A DNA stretch of 8,076 nt from Treponema sp. GTDB taxonomy: Bacteria > Spirochaetota > Spirochaetia > Treponematales > Treponemataceae. Position 1 is the first letter of the stretch; each line of letters starts with the position of its first letter. The position numbers were made by a program, and so were the translations under genes. Below, one piece after another: positions 1-5,823 of this stretch. The notes beneath the pieces are model-generated. The model saw only the letters and a list, made by a program, of their open reading frames with translations, was not told where the DNA came from and did not search any database. The stretch lies in the NCBI GenBank assembly GCA_016290335.1, contig JAEETM010000122.1, positions 1 to 8,076 of the forward strand. Reading direction: 5' to 3'.

Positions 1-32
1 AAGAGACCCAGATAAAAAAACTGAAAATTAAC

Positions 33-60
33 GTCATTATCGGGCTTGACCCAATAATCT
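33..60. repeat. Palindromic intergenic repeat, copy 1
   Basis: This copy touches the DUF362 stop codon. It begins GTCATTATCGGGC and continues TTGACCC to a TAATC end. Inverted arms at 36-44 and 50-58 surround the loop CTTGA. Read on the minus strand, the arms pair over 9 positions with one G-U pair. It matches the sequence at 2312-2340 read in the opposite orientation, and the stem differences are mostly compensated. On the minus strand the hairpin is followed about 15 nt later by a run of seven U (plus 14-20). It may therefore help end the DUF362 transcript, but the distance is too long for a textbook intrinsic terminator. Confidence 0.6.
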
Positions 61-1171
61 AAAAGCGTTTCAGCTTTATTGCGCTATAAGGACATATTTC
101 GTGGCAGCAGAAGCAGTGGAGGCAGGCATCTCTTTCTGTTAGGACTGCAGTTCCATTTTTTCCTTTAAGCTCTATTTTGTGAACAGGACAAATCTGTATA
201 CAGCGACCACATTTCATGCATTTTTCTGGAGAAAAGCGGGGAGTTTTTGTAAAGAACTTTTTGGCTGCAAAGTGCAGAAAGGGTGGAAGCATTCTCTGCA
301 GGTTAGGAGAAGGATTTTTAACAATTTTAAAGTTTGTGTTGCGGACTTCTGAGGCTGGAACTCCAAGAGTTTTAATTTCGTTTGGACTTTTTAGCCAGAT
401 TCCGCGGTTTAGGGCATCTTCAAGATTTACAATTTTGTGAGGATTATAACCAACAAGAGAAGCACATTCCCAGTCCAGGGCTAAAATGTTGTCAGAAGCG
501 GCAAGAAAACCAAGATGAATTGGTGTGCCGCTTCCAGGCCCGCCGGGACCATCCATTCCAACAATTGCATCCATAATTGCGTAGGAAGCCTTTGCCGAAA
601 TATTCAAATCCGTTAAAAAAGCACCAAAATCTTTTTTGTCGTCGAATCTGTAGTGGCATTGAGCCTTTTCCAGTCCAACAACAAGTCCAAAAAGATTTTT
701 CATTGCACCTGTGTATGACATAAGCTGGTGACTTTTAAGCTTTGCAAGGGAAACAACAACATCTGCTTTTGCAAAAGGTTCGGCAAAATTAAATTGTACC
801 GCAACCTTTCCATTTTCGCATGGAACAACAATGTGCTTGTTGAACTCAACCCATTCGCCGCCATTGTTTATAACCTGCTCATACATTCCGGTTGATTTAG
901 CTGCAGACAAGGAGTTTGCAATTGCAGGAGATTCTCCAACAATAACAGTTGCTCCCATTTCTACAAAGCATTTTACGCAGGCACCGACAACAACAGGATG
1001 AGTGCAGACCGCCAGCTCCGGCTTTTTAGGATATAAAATATTAGGCTTTAATAAAACCGTTTTGCCTTTTACATCCGGCGGAGGAACTAACCTTAGCAGC
1101 TCTTTTACGCTTTTGTAAACATCATCAAAGGTATAATCGCTGCATTTTTGTAAAGCTACTGTTGTTGTCAT
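59..1171 (-). CDS. DUF362 domain protein with C-terminal 2x[4Fe-4S] ferredoxin domain
   Basis: The 370-aa protein has an N-terminal DUF362 domain (about residues 35-290) and a bacterial-type ferredoxin domain (about 311-366). DUF362 signatures include KPN at 42-44, THP at 57-59, a KLKSH segment near 144-148 leading into GAMKNLFG at 155-162, and a glycine-rich stretch MDGPGGPGSGTP at 206-217. Two cluster motifs are complete: C318, C321, C324, C328-Pro and C350, C353, C356, C360-Pro. This predicts two [4Fe-4S] clusters and a role in low-potential electron transfer, but the reaction of this family is not settled. There is no signal peptide, so it is probably cytoplasmic. The ATG is preceded by a weak GGA seven nt upstream. 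It lies 28 nt after the lipoprotein gene and is probably co-transcribed with it. Similar proteins are often annotated only as 'DUF362 domain-containing' or '4Fe-4S binding protein'. The family call is firm; the function is not. Confidence 0.93.
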   Translation of the reverse strand: MTTTVALQKCSDYTFDDVYKSVKELLRLVPPPDVKGKTVLLKPNILYPKKPELAVCTHPVVVGACVKCFVEMGATVIVGESPAIANSLSAAKSTGMYEQVINNGGEWVEFNKHIVVPCENGKVAVQFNFAEPFAKADVVVSLAKLKSHQLMSYTGAMKNLFGLVVGLEKAQCHYRFDDKKDFGAFLTDLNISAKASYAIMDAIVGMDGPGGPGSGTPIHLGFLAASDNILALDWECASLVGYNPHKIVNLEDALNRGIWLKSPNEIKTLGVPASEVRNTNFKIVKNPSPNLQRMLPPFLHFAAKKFFTKTPRFSPEKCMKCGRCIQICPVHKIELKGKNGTAVLTERDACLHCFCCHEICPYSAIKLKRF

Positions 1172-1199
1172 TTTTAAATCCGAAATAAATTATTCTTAA

Positions 1200-2228
1200 T
1201 TATTTTTTTGAAGCTTCGTAATCTGCTTCGGCTTTCTTTTTAGCTTCTGTCTTTGCGGTTTCAGCTTTTTTATAAAGCTCGTCATAAAGATCACCGATGT
1301 TTCTATAGGTCTCGCGAATCCATTTTCGTGCACCTTTATTCCTTGTGTAATCTAATTTTCCTTCGTCGTCATAATAAGATGCCTGATTGTATGAGTACAT
1401 ACCCAGCATATAAGTTCTGTCGTTGTCATCATAAGGATAGAAGAATAATTCTTTATCAGAGAAAATCATAAGCTCAAGGGTATTACCATCGATTTCTGCA
1501 ACATAAGTGAAGACATTCTTTACTTTCTTATATTCAACAGTTGTCGATGATGGATCGTGATTGTTGAGGGCATTGTTGAAAGCTTCTATAAATCTAAATC
1601 TATCTTCGCGCTCCTCAGGATCAAAGATGTTGTCTTCTGTTATACCTGTTGTATCAGAAGAACCAGAATGTTTTTGTTTAATATAATCAGTCATTTCTTC
1701 GTATGCGGTATTGTATTGTTCATAGGTAACTTGTTTGGTTGCATCTATTACAGGAGTATCTTGTGTTGTAAGATCGACATTTTCTGCTTTAAAATAAGGT
1801 TTATTATCGCCGTAGTATGTAAGATTTGTACCGGCTCCAGCAGAAGTCCACTTATTATCTTTTATGACCCAAACTCGTTCAACGTAAATCCATAATTCAC
1901 TAGTGCTTTCATTATAGAAGAATTGACCTTGATATACAGGGGTACCATTTTCCTCAATATAAGAAGTAAATTGACCTCTAAGTCCGATATTTGGATCCAA
2001 CTCAATATAACCACAATCGATTTTATTGTAGGTAAGTTTACCTGATACTATCACTGTATTTGGAATTCCACATTTCAATTCATTTCCTTCAGCCTGAGGA
2101 TCTCCCCACCATTTTGCAAAATCACCCTGAAGGCTATTTGTCATATTTTCCATAGCATCACATGAAATAAAAGTAATAGCCAGAGCACCAGCTAAAAGCA
2201 TTGTAATAATTCGTCTGATTTTTTTCAT
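1200..2228 (-). CDS. Putative lipoprotein of unknown function
   Basis: I do not recognise the family of this 342-aa protein. The N-terminus is a lipoprotein signal: basic MKKIRR, a hydrophobic stretch to about residue 21, and a lipobox TFISC with the lipidated cysteine at C23. Phe at -3 fits relaxed spirochaetal lipoboxes better than the E. coli consensus. After C23 comes Asp at +2, which retains lipoproteins at the inner membrane in E. coli; spirochaete sorting rules differ. The mature part is rich in aromatic and acidic residues and looks beta-rich up to about 150. C53 and C72 could form a disulphide. A helical tail at about 312-342 is made of Lys, Ala and Glu and may be a coiled coil. AAGGAG (2240-2245) lies 11 nt before the ATG, a long spacing. 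The gene has its own strong promoter and is followed closely by the DUF362 gene. Confidence 0.85.
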   Translation of the reverse strand: MKKIRRIITMLLAGALAITFISCDAMENMTNSLQGDFAKWWGDPQAEGNELKCGIPNTVIVSGKLTYNKIDCGYIELDPNIGLRGQFTSYIEENGTPVYQGQFFYNESTSELWIYVERVWVIKDNKWTSAGAGTNLTYYGDNKPYFKAENVDLTTQDTPVIDATKQVTYEQYNTAYEEMTDYIKQKHSGSSDTTGITEDNIFDPEEREDRFRFIEAFNNALNNHDPSSTTVEYKKVKNVFTYVAEIDGNTLELMIFSDKELFFYPYDDNDRTYMLGMYSYNQASYYDDEGKLDYTRNKGARKWIRETYRNIGDLYDELYKKAETAKTEAKKKAEADYEASKK

Positions 2229-2239
2229 AAAAAAAATAT

Positions 2240-2245
2240 CTCCTT
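2240..2245 (-). promoter_or_regulatory. Ribosome binding site of the lipoprotein gene
   Basis: On the minus strand the sequence is AAGGAG, a near-complete Shine-Dalgarno match, separated from the ATG at 2226-2228 by an 11-nt A/T-only spacer. It supports this start despite the long spacing. No better in-frame start lies nearby, and the signal peptide begins exactly here. Confidence 0.75.
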
Positions 2246-2268
2246 AAATTAATAATATACAATTAATA

Positions 2269-2297
2269 ATTCTATAATGAGAAAGATACACTGTCAA
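2269..2297 (-). promoter_or_regulatory. Sigma-70-type promoter for the lipoprotein/DUF362 unit
   Basis: Read on the minus strand, a perfect -35 box TTGACA (plus 2292-2297) is followed by a 17-bp spacer and TAGAAT (plus 2269-2274), a 5/6 match to the -10 consensus. Transcription would start near 2262, giving a leader of about 34 nt that contains the AAGGAG site. It is the closest match to consensus of the promoters in this window, so the lipoprotein gene need not depend on read-through from iorB. Confidence 0.72.
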
Positions 2298-2311
2298 ATA
2301 AATGTTTTTTA

Positions 2312-2340
2312 TGGATTCCCGGGTCAGGCCCGAGAATGAC
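2312..2340. repeat. Palindromic intergenic repeat, copy 2
   Basis: The arms ATTCCCGGG (2315-2323) and CCCGAGAAT (2329-2337) flank a 5-nt loop. On the minus strand it reads GTCATTCTCGGGC, CTGACCC and so on, closely matching copy 1 at 33-60 in the opposite orientation. The form resembles the short GC-rich palindromes scattered between genes in many bacterial genomes (core like TTCCCGGGTC...). It lies between iorB and the lipoprotein promoter. On the minus strand the hairpin is followed by an A-rich stretch, not U residues, so it is not an intrinsic terminator for iorB. Confidence 0.65.
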
Positions 2341-2364
2341 AGATGATTTGCCCGAGAATGACAG
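2328..2364. repeat. 15-bp direct repeat (tail of the palindromic repeat, duplicated)
   Basis: GCCCGAGAATGACAG occurs at 2328-2342 and again, identical, at 2350-2364, separated by 7 bp (period 22). The first copy is the right arm and tail of the palindromic repeat. The second is an orphan half that ends two bases short of the iorB stop codon (plus 2366-2368). Confidence 0.8.
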
Positions 2365-2365
2365 G

Positions 2366-2932
2366 CTACTGGCGGCCCAGCATAAAGGCTTTTTTGTTTA
2401 CTTCAAGGAAAGCAGGCTTTACAAGCTTTTCGATTGCTTTAAGCCAGGATTCTTCAGAAAAATCCATATATTTTGAAAGGCGGCCTAAAAGAACAATGTT
2501 TACGGCTTTTGCAGTTCCAGCCTGTTCGGCAAGAGAAAGACAATCAAGCGCATCAACCTCTATCCCTGATTTTTGCATTTTACCAACAAGGTCCGCAGGA
2601 TATTCAGCGGCACCGGTAATTACAGGCATTGGATCAATCTGCTGAGTATTTACAACAATTTTTCCATCTTTTTTAAGATATTCTGTATAGCGGGCAGCTT
2701 CCAGAAGCTCAAAGGAAACAATGAAATCAGCTTCGCCCTTATCAATAATCGGGGAATAAACCTTATCGCCATAGCGCACATAAGTAACAACGCTTCCTCC
2801 GCGCTGACTCATTCCGTGAACTTCAGAAACCTTTATATCATAACCGGCATCAAGCAGAACCTGTCCAAGTGTTTTACTAGCCAAAAGAGCACCCTGTCCG
2901 CCAACACCTACAATCATTATATTCTTATTCAT
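2366..2932 (-). CDS. iorB: Indolepyruvate:ferredoxin oxidoreductase, beta subunit
   Basis: The 188-aa protein is the usual length for a stand-alone IorB, the gamma-type domain of 2-oxoacid:ferredoxin oxidoreductases (POR_gamma fold). With IorA it converts indolepyruvate, phenylpyruvate or hydroxyphenylpyruvate plus CoA to the aryl-acetyl-CoA, CO2 and reduced ferredoxin in the cytoplasm. The family glycine motif GVGGQG is at residues 9-14. The very characteristic EVHGMSQRGGSV is at 37-48, and VNIVLLG at 144-150 is also typical. The ATG is preceded by GAGG at a 6-nt spacing, inside the end of the LRR gene. The coding regions overlap by 8 nt (ATGAATAA), which suggests translational coupling. It is unusual that an unrelated gene separates it from iorA, since the subunits are normally adjacent. 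The protein itself looks complete, with no frameshift. Confidence 0.95.
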   Translation of the reverse strand: MNKNIMIVGVGGQGALLASKTLGQVLLDAGYDIKVSEVHGMSQRGGSVVTYVRYGDKVYSPIIDKGEADFIVSFELLEAARYTEYLKKDGKIVVNTQQIDPMPVITGAAEYPADLVGKMQKSGIEVDALDCLSLAEQAGTAKAVNIVLLGRLSKYMDFSEESWLKAIEKLVKPAFLEVNKKAFMLGRQ

Positions 2933-3791
2933 GTTTTACCTCACAATTTTCATCAAAAGCTTCATCATACACTTCAACACCAGCCGGCAGCTCTACGCTT
3001 TCCAGGCTCTGACACTGTTCAAAAGCAAGAGGAGCAACCTTAGTCAGGCAGTCTTCATCAAACTTTAGGGTATTAAGCGCAACACAGCTGGAAAAAGCCC
3101 CGCAATCAATCACTCTTACTGATTTTGGAATGTATACTCTTTTTAGCGAGGCACAGAAAGCAAAGGCACCCCTTCCAATGTATTCAAGGCTTTCCGGTAA
3201 AATTATGCTGTTCAAAGAATGGCAGTAGGAAAAAGCATTGGAAGCTATATATTTTGCTCCATCTAGAATCTTCATTTCGGAAGAATCACTGTCCAGGCAG
3301 AACAGCGCAGATTTTGTCTTTTTGTTGTACATTACGCCGTCAATTTCTTCAAAATCGGGATTTGATTCAAGCATAGTAAGCGTATCTTCAAAGGAATCAA
3401 GCTGGAGTTCAATAATAGAAGACGGAATCTTAAGCTCAGGAAGGGCAGTACACTCAGAAAAAGCTTCCGGCCCGATAATTTTAAGGTTTTCCGGTAAATT
3501 GATTGATTTAAGGCGACGGCAGTTGGAAAAGGCTTCCATTCCAATTTCTGCGAGTGAAGAAGGCAGGGTAACCGATTTAAGCATTTCGCAGTCGCAGAAG
3601 GCCTGGTCGCTTATTACAACAACTCCTTCTTCAATAACAAGCTCTTCTACATCTACACATTCATCAAGAACAAAATCTCCAATAATTTTAATTTCGCCCG
3701 GAATTGTGACTTTTTTTTCTGAACCTGTGTATTTTACAAGGCATTTTCTGCCGTTATCGTCTTCTTCAATTTCAAAACAATCGTCTATCAT
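2925..3791 (-). CDS. BspA-type (LRR_5) leucine-rich repeat protein, predicted cytoplasmic
   Basis: This 288-aa protein is built of 23-residue repeats of the form IG..AF..C..L..I.LP. The repeat Phe recurs at 65, 88, 111 and 134, then 187, 210, 233, 257 and 279. Between 134 and 187 sits the 'NPDFEEIDGVMYNKKTK' linker (from N144), which is common in BspA-like proteins. There are about 15 cysteines, many at the fixed repeat position (68, 91, 114, 190, 213, 236, 260). The family is best known from surface adhesins such as Tannerella BspA and Treponema LrrA, yet this protein has no signal peptide, lipobox or membrane anchor. A cytoplasmic protein-binding role is therefore more likely, inferred only. 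I chose the ATG at 3791 because AGG lies 8 nt upstream; a GTG at 3800, directly after the iorA stop, would add three residues. Being sandwiched between iorA and iorB is the notable context. Confidence 0.9.
   Translation of the reverse strand: MIDDCFEIEEDDNGRKCLVKYTGSEKKVTIPGEIKIIGDFVLDECVDVEELVIEEGVVVISDQAFCDCEMLKSVTLPSSLAEIGMEAFSNCRRLKSINLPENLKIIGPEAFSECTALPELKIPSSIIELQLDSFEDTLTMLESNPDFEEIDGVMYNKKTKSALFCLDSDSSEMKILDGAKYIASNAFSYCHSLNSIILPESLEYIGRGAFAFCASLKRVYIPKSVRVIDCGAFSSCVALNTLKFDEDCLTKVAPLAFEQCQSLESVELPAGVEVYDEAFDENCEVKHE
2938..2943 (-). promoter_or_regulatory. iorB ribosome binding site inside the LRR gene
   Basis: The minus-strand TGAGGT places GAGG six nt before the iorB ATG. It is made of the last sense codons of the LRR gene (Cys-Glu-Val). 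Ribosomes finishing the LRR gene would clear and reuse this site, so iorB synthesis is probably coupled to LRR translation. Confidence 0.7.
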
Positions 3792-3800
3792 AGCGCGCAC

Positions 3801-5594
3801 CTATAAAGCCCCGAACTTACACATCTGAGAGCAGACGCCACAGCCCATACAAAGTGTAACATCAATCTTTGCTTTTCCGCCTTTCATGCTGATTGCAGGG
3901 CAGCCAATTTTCATACACATCTTACAGCTCTTACATTTACTTTCATCAACCTTAAGCGGCGGATTATGCTTTACTTCTTTGAGCAGGGCACAAGGGCGGC
4001 GGCTGATGATGAGGCTTGGTTCTTCTACCGCAAGCTCTTCGCGGACGGCAGTTTCACAATCAGCAATATTGTAAGGGTCAACAACACGAACACGGTTTAT
4101 TCCCATTGCGCGGGCAAGAGCTTCAAGGTCAATTCTGCCTGCTGGTTCTCCGTAAAGATTTTTTCCTGTTGTAGGATTCTGCTGGTGGCCTGTCATTCCT
4201 GTGATGGAATTATCAAGCACAATTACAGTTGAGTTTGATTGATTATAGGAAATTTGAGCAAGACCAGTCATTCCAGAATGAACAAAGGTTGAATCTCCAA
4301 TTACTGCTACAGATTTCTTTTCGTTTTCCTGACCACCTGCTTTATTCCAGCCGTGTAAACCACTAAAGGAAGCACCCATACAAAGTGTAACATCCATTGC
4401 CGAAAGTGGTGCAACCGAACCAAGTGTATAACAACCGATATCGCCAAAAACTGTTACTTTAAGCTTATTCAAGGCATAGAACATTCCGCGGTGAGGGCAG
4501 CCGGCACACATAATTGGTGGTCGTTTAGGCAGGTCGCAATCAAGAGTTTTAAGCCCGTTAGCAGAAGGATTGCTACCCAAAATAAAGCCTTTAACTTCAT
4601 CAATTTTAGAAAGACATTCGCGCAAAAGGTTTTGAGAAAACTCACCGCAGATTGGGAAAATGTCTTTGCCGTAGATTTTTAAGCCTGCTTCGGTTGGAGC
4701 TTCTGTGGCAGAAAGATTGAGTGCTCGCACAAAGTTTTCAATAATCGGATCAAGTTCTTCTATTATAATGAGTGTTTTTTTATTTTTTGCAAACTCGCGC
4801 ACCAGCTTTGCAGGAAGAGGATTTACCATGCCAAGCTTAAGGATGCTTACTTTGTCTCCAAGAACTTCCTTTGTGTACTGGTATGATGTAGAAGAAGTGA
4901 TGATTCCAACCTGAGTTCCTGCATCTTCAATTCTGTTTATTCCGCTTGTGCAGGACCATTCTTCAATATCCTTCATCCGCTGTTCTACAAAAGGATGACG
5001 GCGGATAGCGTTTGCCGGTGCCATTACGTATTTAGAAATGTCTTTTGTATAAGGCTTGTGTACCGGCTCTTTGCGTTCTGCGGTTTCTACAATGCTCTGA
5101 CTGTGAGAAACTCTTGTGCACATTTTATAAAGGATTGGAGTATCATATTTTTCGCTGAGTTCAAAGGCAAGGGCTGCAAACTGGCGGGCTTCCTCTGAAT
5201 CGCTTGGTTCCAGCATTGGAACTTTAGAAGCAATTGCGTGATGTCGGCTATCCTGTTCGTTCTGGGATGAATGCATTGCAGGATCATCTGCCACTCCAAG
5301 AACAAGGCCGGCGTTTACACCACAGTAGCTGGCGGTATACAAAGGATCTGCTGCAACATTTAAGCCAACGTGCTTCATTCCGCAAAAAGCCCTTCTTCCT
5401 GCAAGACAAGCACCAAAAGCTGATTCAAAGGCAACCTTTTCGTTTGGTGCCCATTCACAATATATTTCCTTGTATTTAGCTGCTTCTTCCGTAATTTCTG
5501 TACTTGGAGTTCCAGGATAACTGGAAACAAACTCGCAGCCTGCTTCGTACAAGCCTCTTGCACTGGCCGCATTACCTAACATCAACTGTTTCAT
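3801..5594 (-). CDS. iorA: Indolepyruvate:ferredoxin oxidoreductase, alpha subunit
   Basis: This 597-aa ThDP- and Fe-S-dependent subunit of the aryl-pyruvate:ferredoxin oxidoreductase has the usual length for IorA. The pyrimidine-binding (POR_N-like) domain occupies about residues 1-170, beginning GNAASARGLYEAGC and followed by SSYPGTPSTE (24-33). A linking domain covers about 225-345. The ThDP pyrophosphate domain starts at CAGCPHRG (363-370), includes GDIGCYT (384-390), and carries the Mg-ThDP motif GDS (433-435) to DN (461-462) and TGMTGHQ. The C-terminus has two cluster motifs: C554, C557, C560, C565-Pro and C582, C585, C588, C592. The last cysteine is followed by Lys, not Pro, which I recall as common in IorA. 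The ATG has AAAGGA six nt upstream. It is the first gene of the iorA-LRR-iorB operon and is divergent from the acyl-CoA ligase. No key residue is missing. Confidence 0.97.
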   Translation of the reverse strand: MKQLMLGNAASARGLYEAGCEFVSSYPGTPSTEITEEAAKYKEIYCEWAPNEKVAFESAFGACLAGRRAFCGMKHVGLNVAADPLYTASYCGVNAGLVLGVADDPAMHSSQNEQDSRHHAIASKVPMLEPSDSEEARQFAALAFELSEKYDTPILYKMCTRVSHSQSIVETAERKEPVHKPYTKDISKYVMAPANAIRRHPFVEQRMKDIEEWSCTSGINRIEDAGTQVGIITSSTSYQYTKEVLGDKVSILKLGMVNPLPAKLVREFAKNKKTLIIIEELDPIIENFVRALNLSATEAPTEAGLKIYGKDIFPICGEFSQNLLRECLSKIDEVKGFILGSNPSANGLKTLDCDLPKRPPIMCAGCPHRGMFYALNKLKVTVFGDIGCYTLGSVAPLSAMDVTLCMGASFSGLHGWNKAGGQENEKKSVAVIGDSTFVHSGMTGLAQISYNQSNSTVIVLDNSITGMTGHQQNPTTGKNLYGEPAGRIDLEALARAMGINRVRVVDPYNIADCETAVREELAVEEPSLIISRRPCALLKEVKHNPPLKVDESKCKSCKMCMKIGCPAISMKGGKAKIDVTLCMGCGVCSQMCKFGAL

Positions 5595-5600
5595 CTCGAA

Positions 5601-5606
5601 TCCTTT
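5601..5606 (-). promoter_or_regulatory. iorA ribosome binding site
   Basis: The minus-strand AAAGGA ends six nt before the iorA ATG at 5592-5594. A second in-frame ATG (codon 5) is too far from this site to be the main start. Confidence 0.7.
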
Positions 5607-5622
5607 TTTGACATTTAAAATT

Positions 5623-5638
5623 ACTGTAATTTTACAGT
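5623..5638. promoter_or_regulatory. Inverted repeat over the iorA -10 box (candidate operator)
   Basis: ACTGTAA and TTACAGT form perfect 7-bp inverted arms around a 2-bp centre (TT). The element covers the whole iorA -10 box (5629-5634) and the expected start point. A protein bound here would block the iorA promoter and leave the opposite promoter free. I do not recognise the regulator; the sequence is not a Rex or classic FadR box. Confidence 0.5.
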
Positions 5639-5657
5639 TTTATGAAAGTAACTTCAA
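5629..5657 (-). promoter_or_regulatory. Promoter of the iorA-LRR-iorB operon
   Basis: On the minus strand, TTGAAG (plus 5652-5657, 4/6) is followed by a 17-bp spacer and TAAAAT (plus 5629-5634, 5/6). The start point would be near 5622, giving a leader of about 28 nt that includes AAAGGA. It faces away from the ligase promoter, with only 4 bp between the two -35 boxes. Confidence 0.62.
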
Positions 5658-5661
5658 GTAA

Positions 5662-5690
5662 TTGACTTTTTACTTAAAATGACATAAAGT
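5662..5690 (+). promoter_or_regulatory. Promoter of the acyl-CoA ligase gene
   Basis: TTGACT (5662-5667, 5/6) is followed by a 17-bp spacer and TAAAGT (5685-5690, 4/6). Transcription would begin around 5697, so the ligase would have a leader of about 134 nt carrying the tandem and inverted repeats. The weak -10 box and the existence of other AT-rich hexamers downstream (TTTATA at 5710-5715 and 5725-5730) leave the exact start uncertain. Confidence 0.55.
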
Positions 5691-5700
5691 GTAAAAGTGT

Positions 5701-5730
5701 CAAGATAGATTTATACAAGATAGATTTATA
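5701..5730. repeat. Perfect 15-bp tandem duplication
   Basis: CAAGATAGATTTATA is present twice without a gap, at 5701-5715 and 5716-5730, in the presumed ligase leader just downstream of the promoter. It may be a recent slippage product, a paired regulator site, or a doubled alternative -10 region (TTTATA). Confidence 0.85.
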
Positions 5731-5735
5731 AATGT

Positions 5736-5763
5736 AGAATTGTAACGCACGCGTTCCAATTCT
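5736..5763. promoter_or_regulatory. 28-bp imperfect palindrome in the ligase leader
   Basis: AGAATTG at 5736-5742 pairs with CAATTCT at 5757-5763, and AACGC at 5744-5748 pairs with GCGTT at 5751-5755. One T/C mismatch (5743/5756) separates the two blocks and AC is the centre. As RNA it is a long hairpin; as DNA it is a large operator-like dyad. Which form matters cannot be told from one sequence. Confidence 0.6.
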
Positions 5764-5781
5764 GCTATTTTGCAATTCAAT

Positions 5782-5808
5782 GAAACGCTGCGCAACTGCT
5801 CGCGTTTC
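5782..5808 (+). promoter_or_regulatory. Leader hairpin just upstream of the ligase ribosome binding site
   Basis: GAAACGC (5782-5788) pairs perfectly with GCGTTTC (5802-5808) across a 13-nt loop. The stem ends 9 nt before AGGAGA. Its words overlap those of the upstream palindrome: AACGC at 5784-5788 can pair with GCGTT at 5751-5755 instead. The leader can therefore fold in more than one way. Confidence 0.45.
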
Positions 5809-5817
5809 TTTAAATAC

Positions 5818-5823
5818 AGGAGA
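5818..5823 (+). promoter_or_regulatory. Ribosome binding site fixing the ligase start
   Basis: AGGAGA lies seven nt before the ATG at 5831. An upstream in-frame ATG at 5780 has no Shine-Dalgarno sequence and would run through the hairpin, so 5831 is preferred. Confidence 0.82.

Noticed and set aside
1..58. A gene or gene end at the left edge
   Set aside because: Only the palindromic repeat and A-rich sequence are visible. No frame with coding character can be supported in so short a stretch.
2273..2278. Perfect TATAAT on the plus strand between iorB and the lipoprotein gene
   Set aside because: There is no acceptable -35 box 16-18 bp upstream and no plus-strand gene downstream. It overlaps the minus-strand promoter.
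2315..2337. Hairpin after iorB as an intrinsic terminator
   Set aside because: The stem is good, but on the minus strand it is followed by CCATAAAAAA with no U tract.
2573..3043. Plus-strand open frame of 156 codons opposite iorB
   Set aside because: It lies antisense to the well-conserved iorB motifs, with no domain and no ribosome binding site.
3798..3800. GTG start for the LRR gene directly after the iorA stop codon
   Set aside because: Possible, but the ATG at 3789-3791 has AGG 8 nt upstream and a better start codon. The difference is only three residues.
3238..3828. Long open frame (196 codons) on the plus strand opposite the LRR gene
   Set aside because: It is a mirror of the repeat-rich LRR gene and is Ser/Ile-rich without any recognisable domain. 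The minus-strand product has clear repeats and operon context.
5589..5594. Possible loss of the last Pro in the second IorA cluster motif as a defect
   Set aside because: The Lys after C592 (CKFGAL) is common in this family as I recall. All eight cluster cysteines are present.
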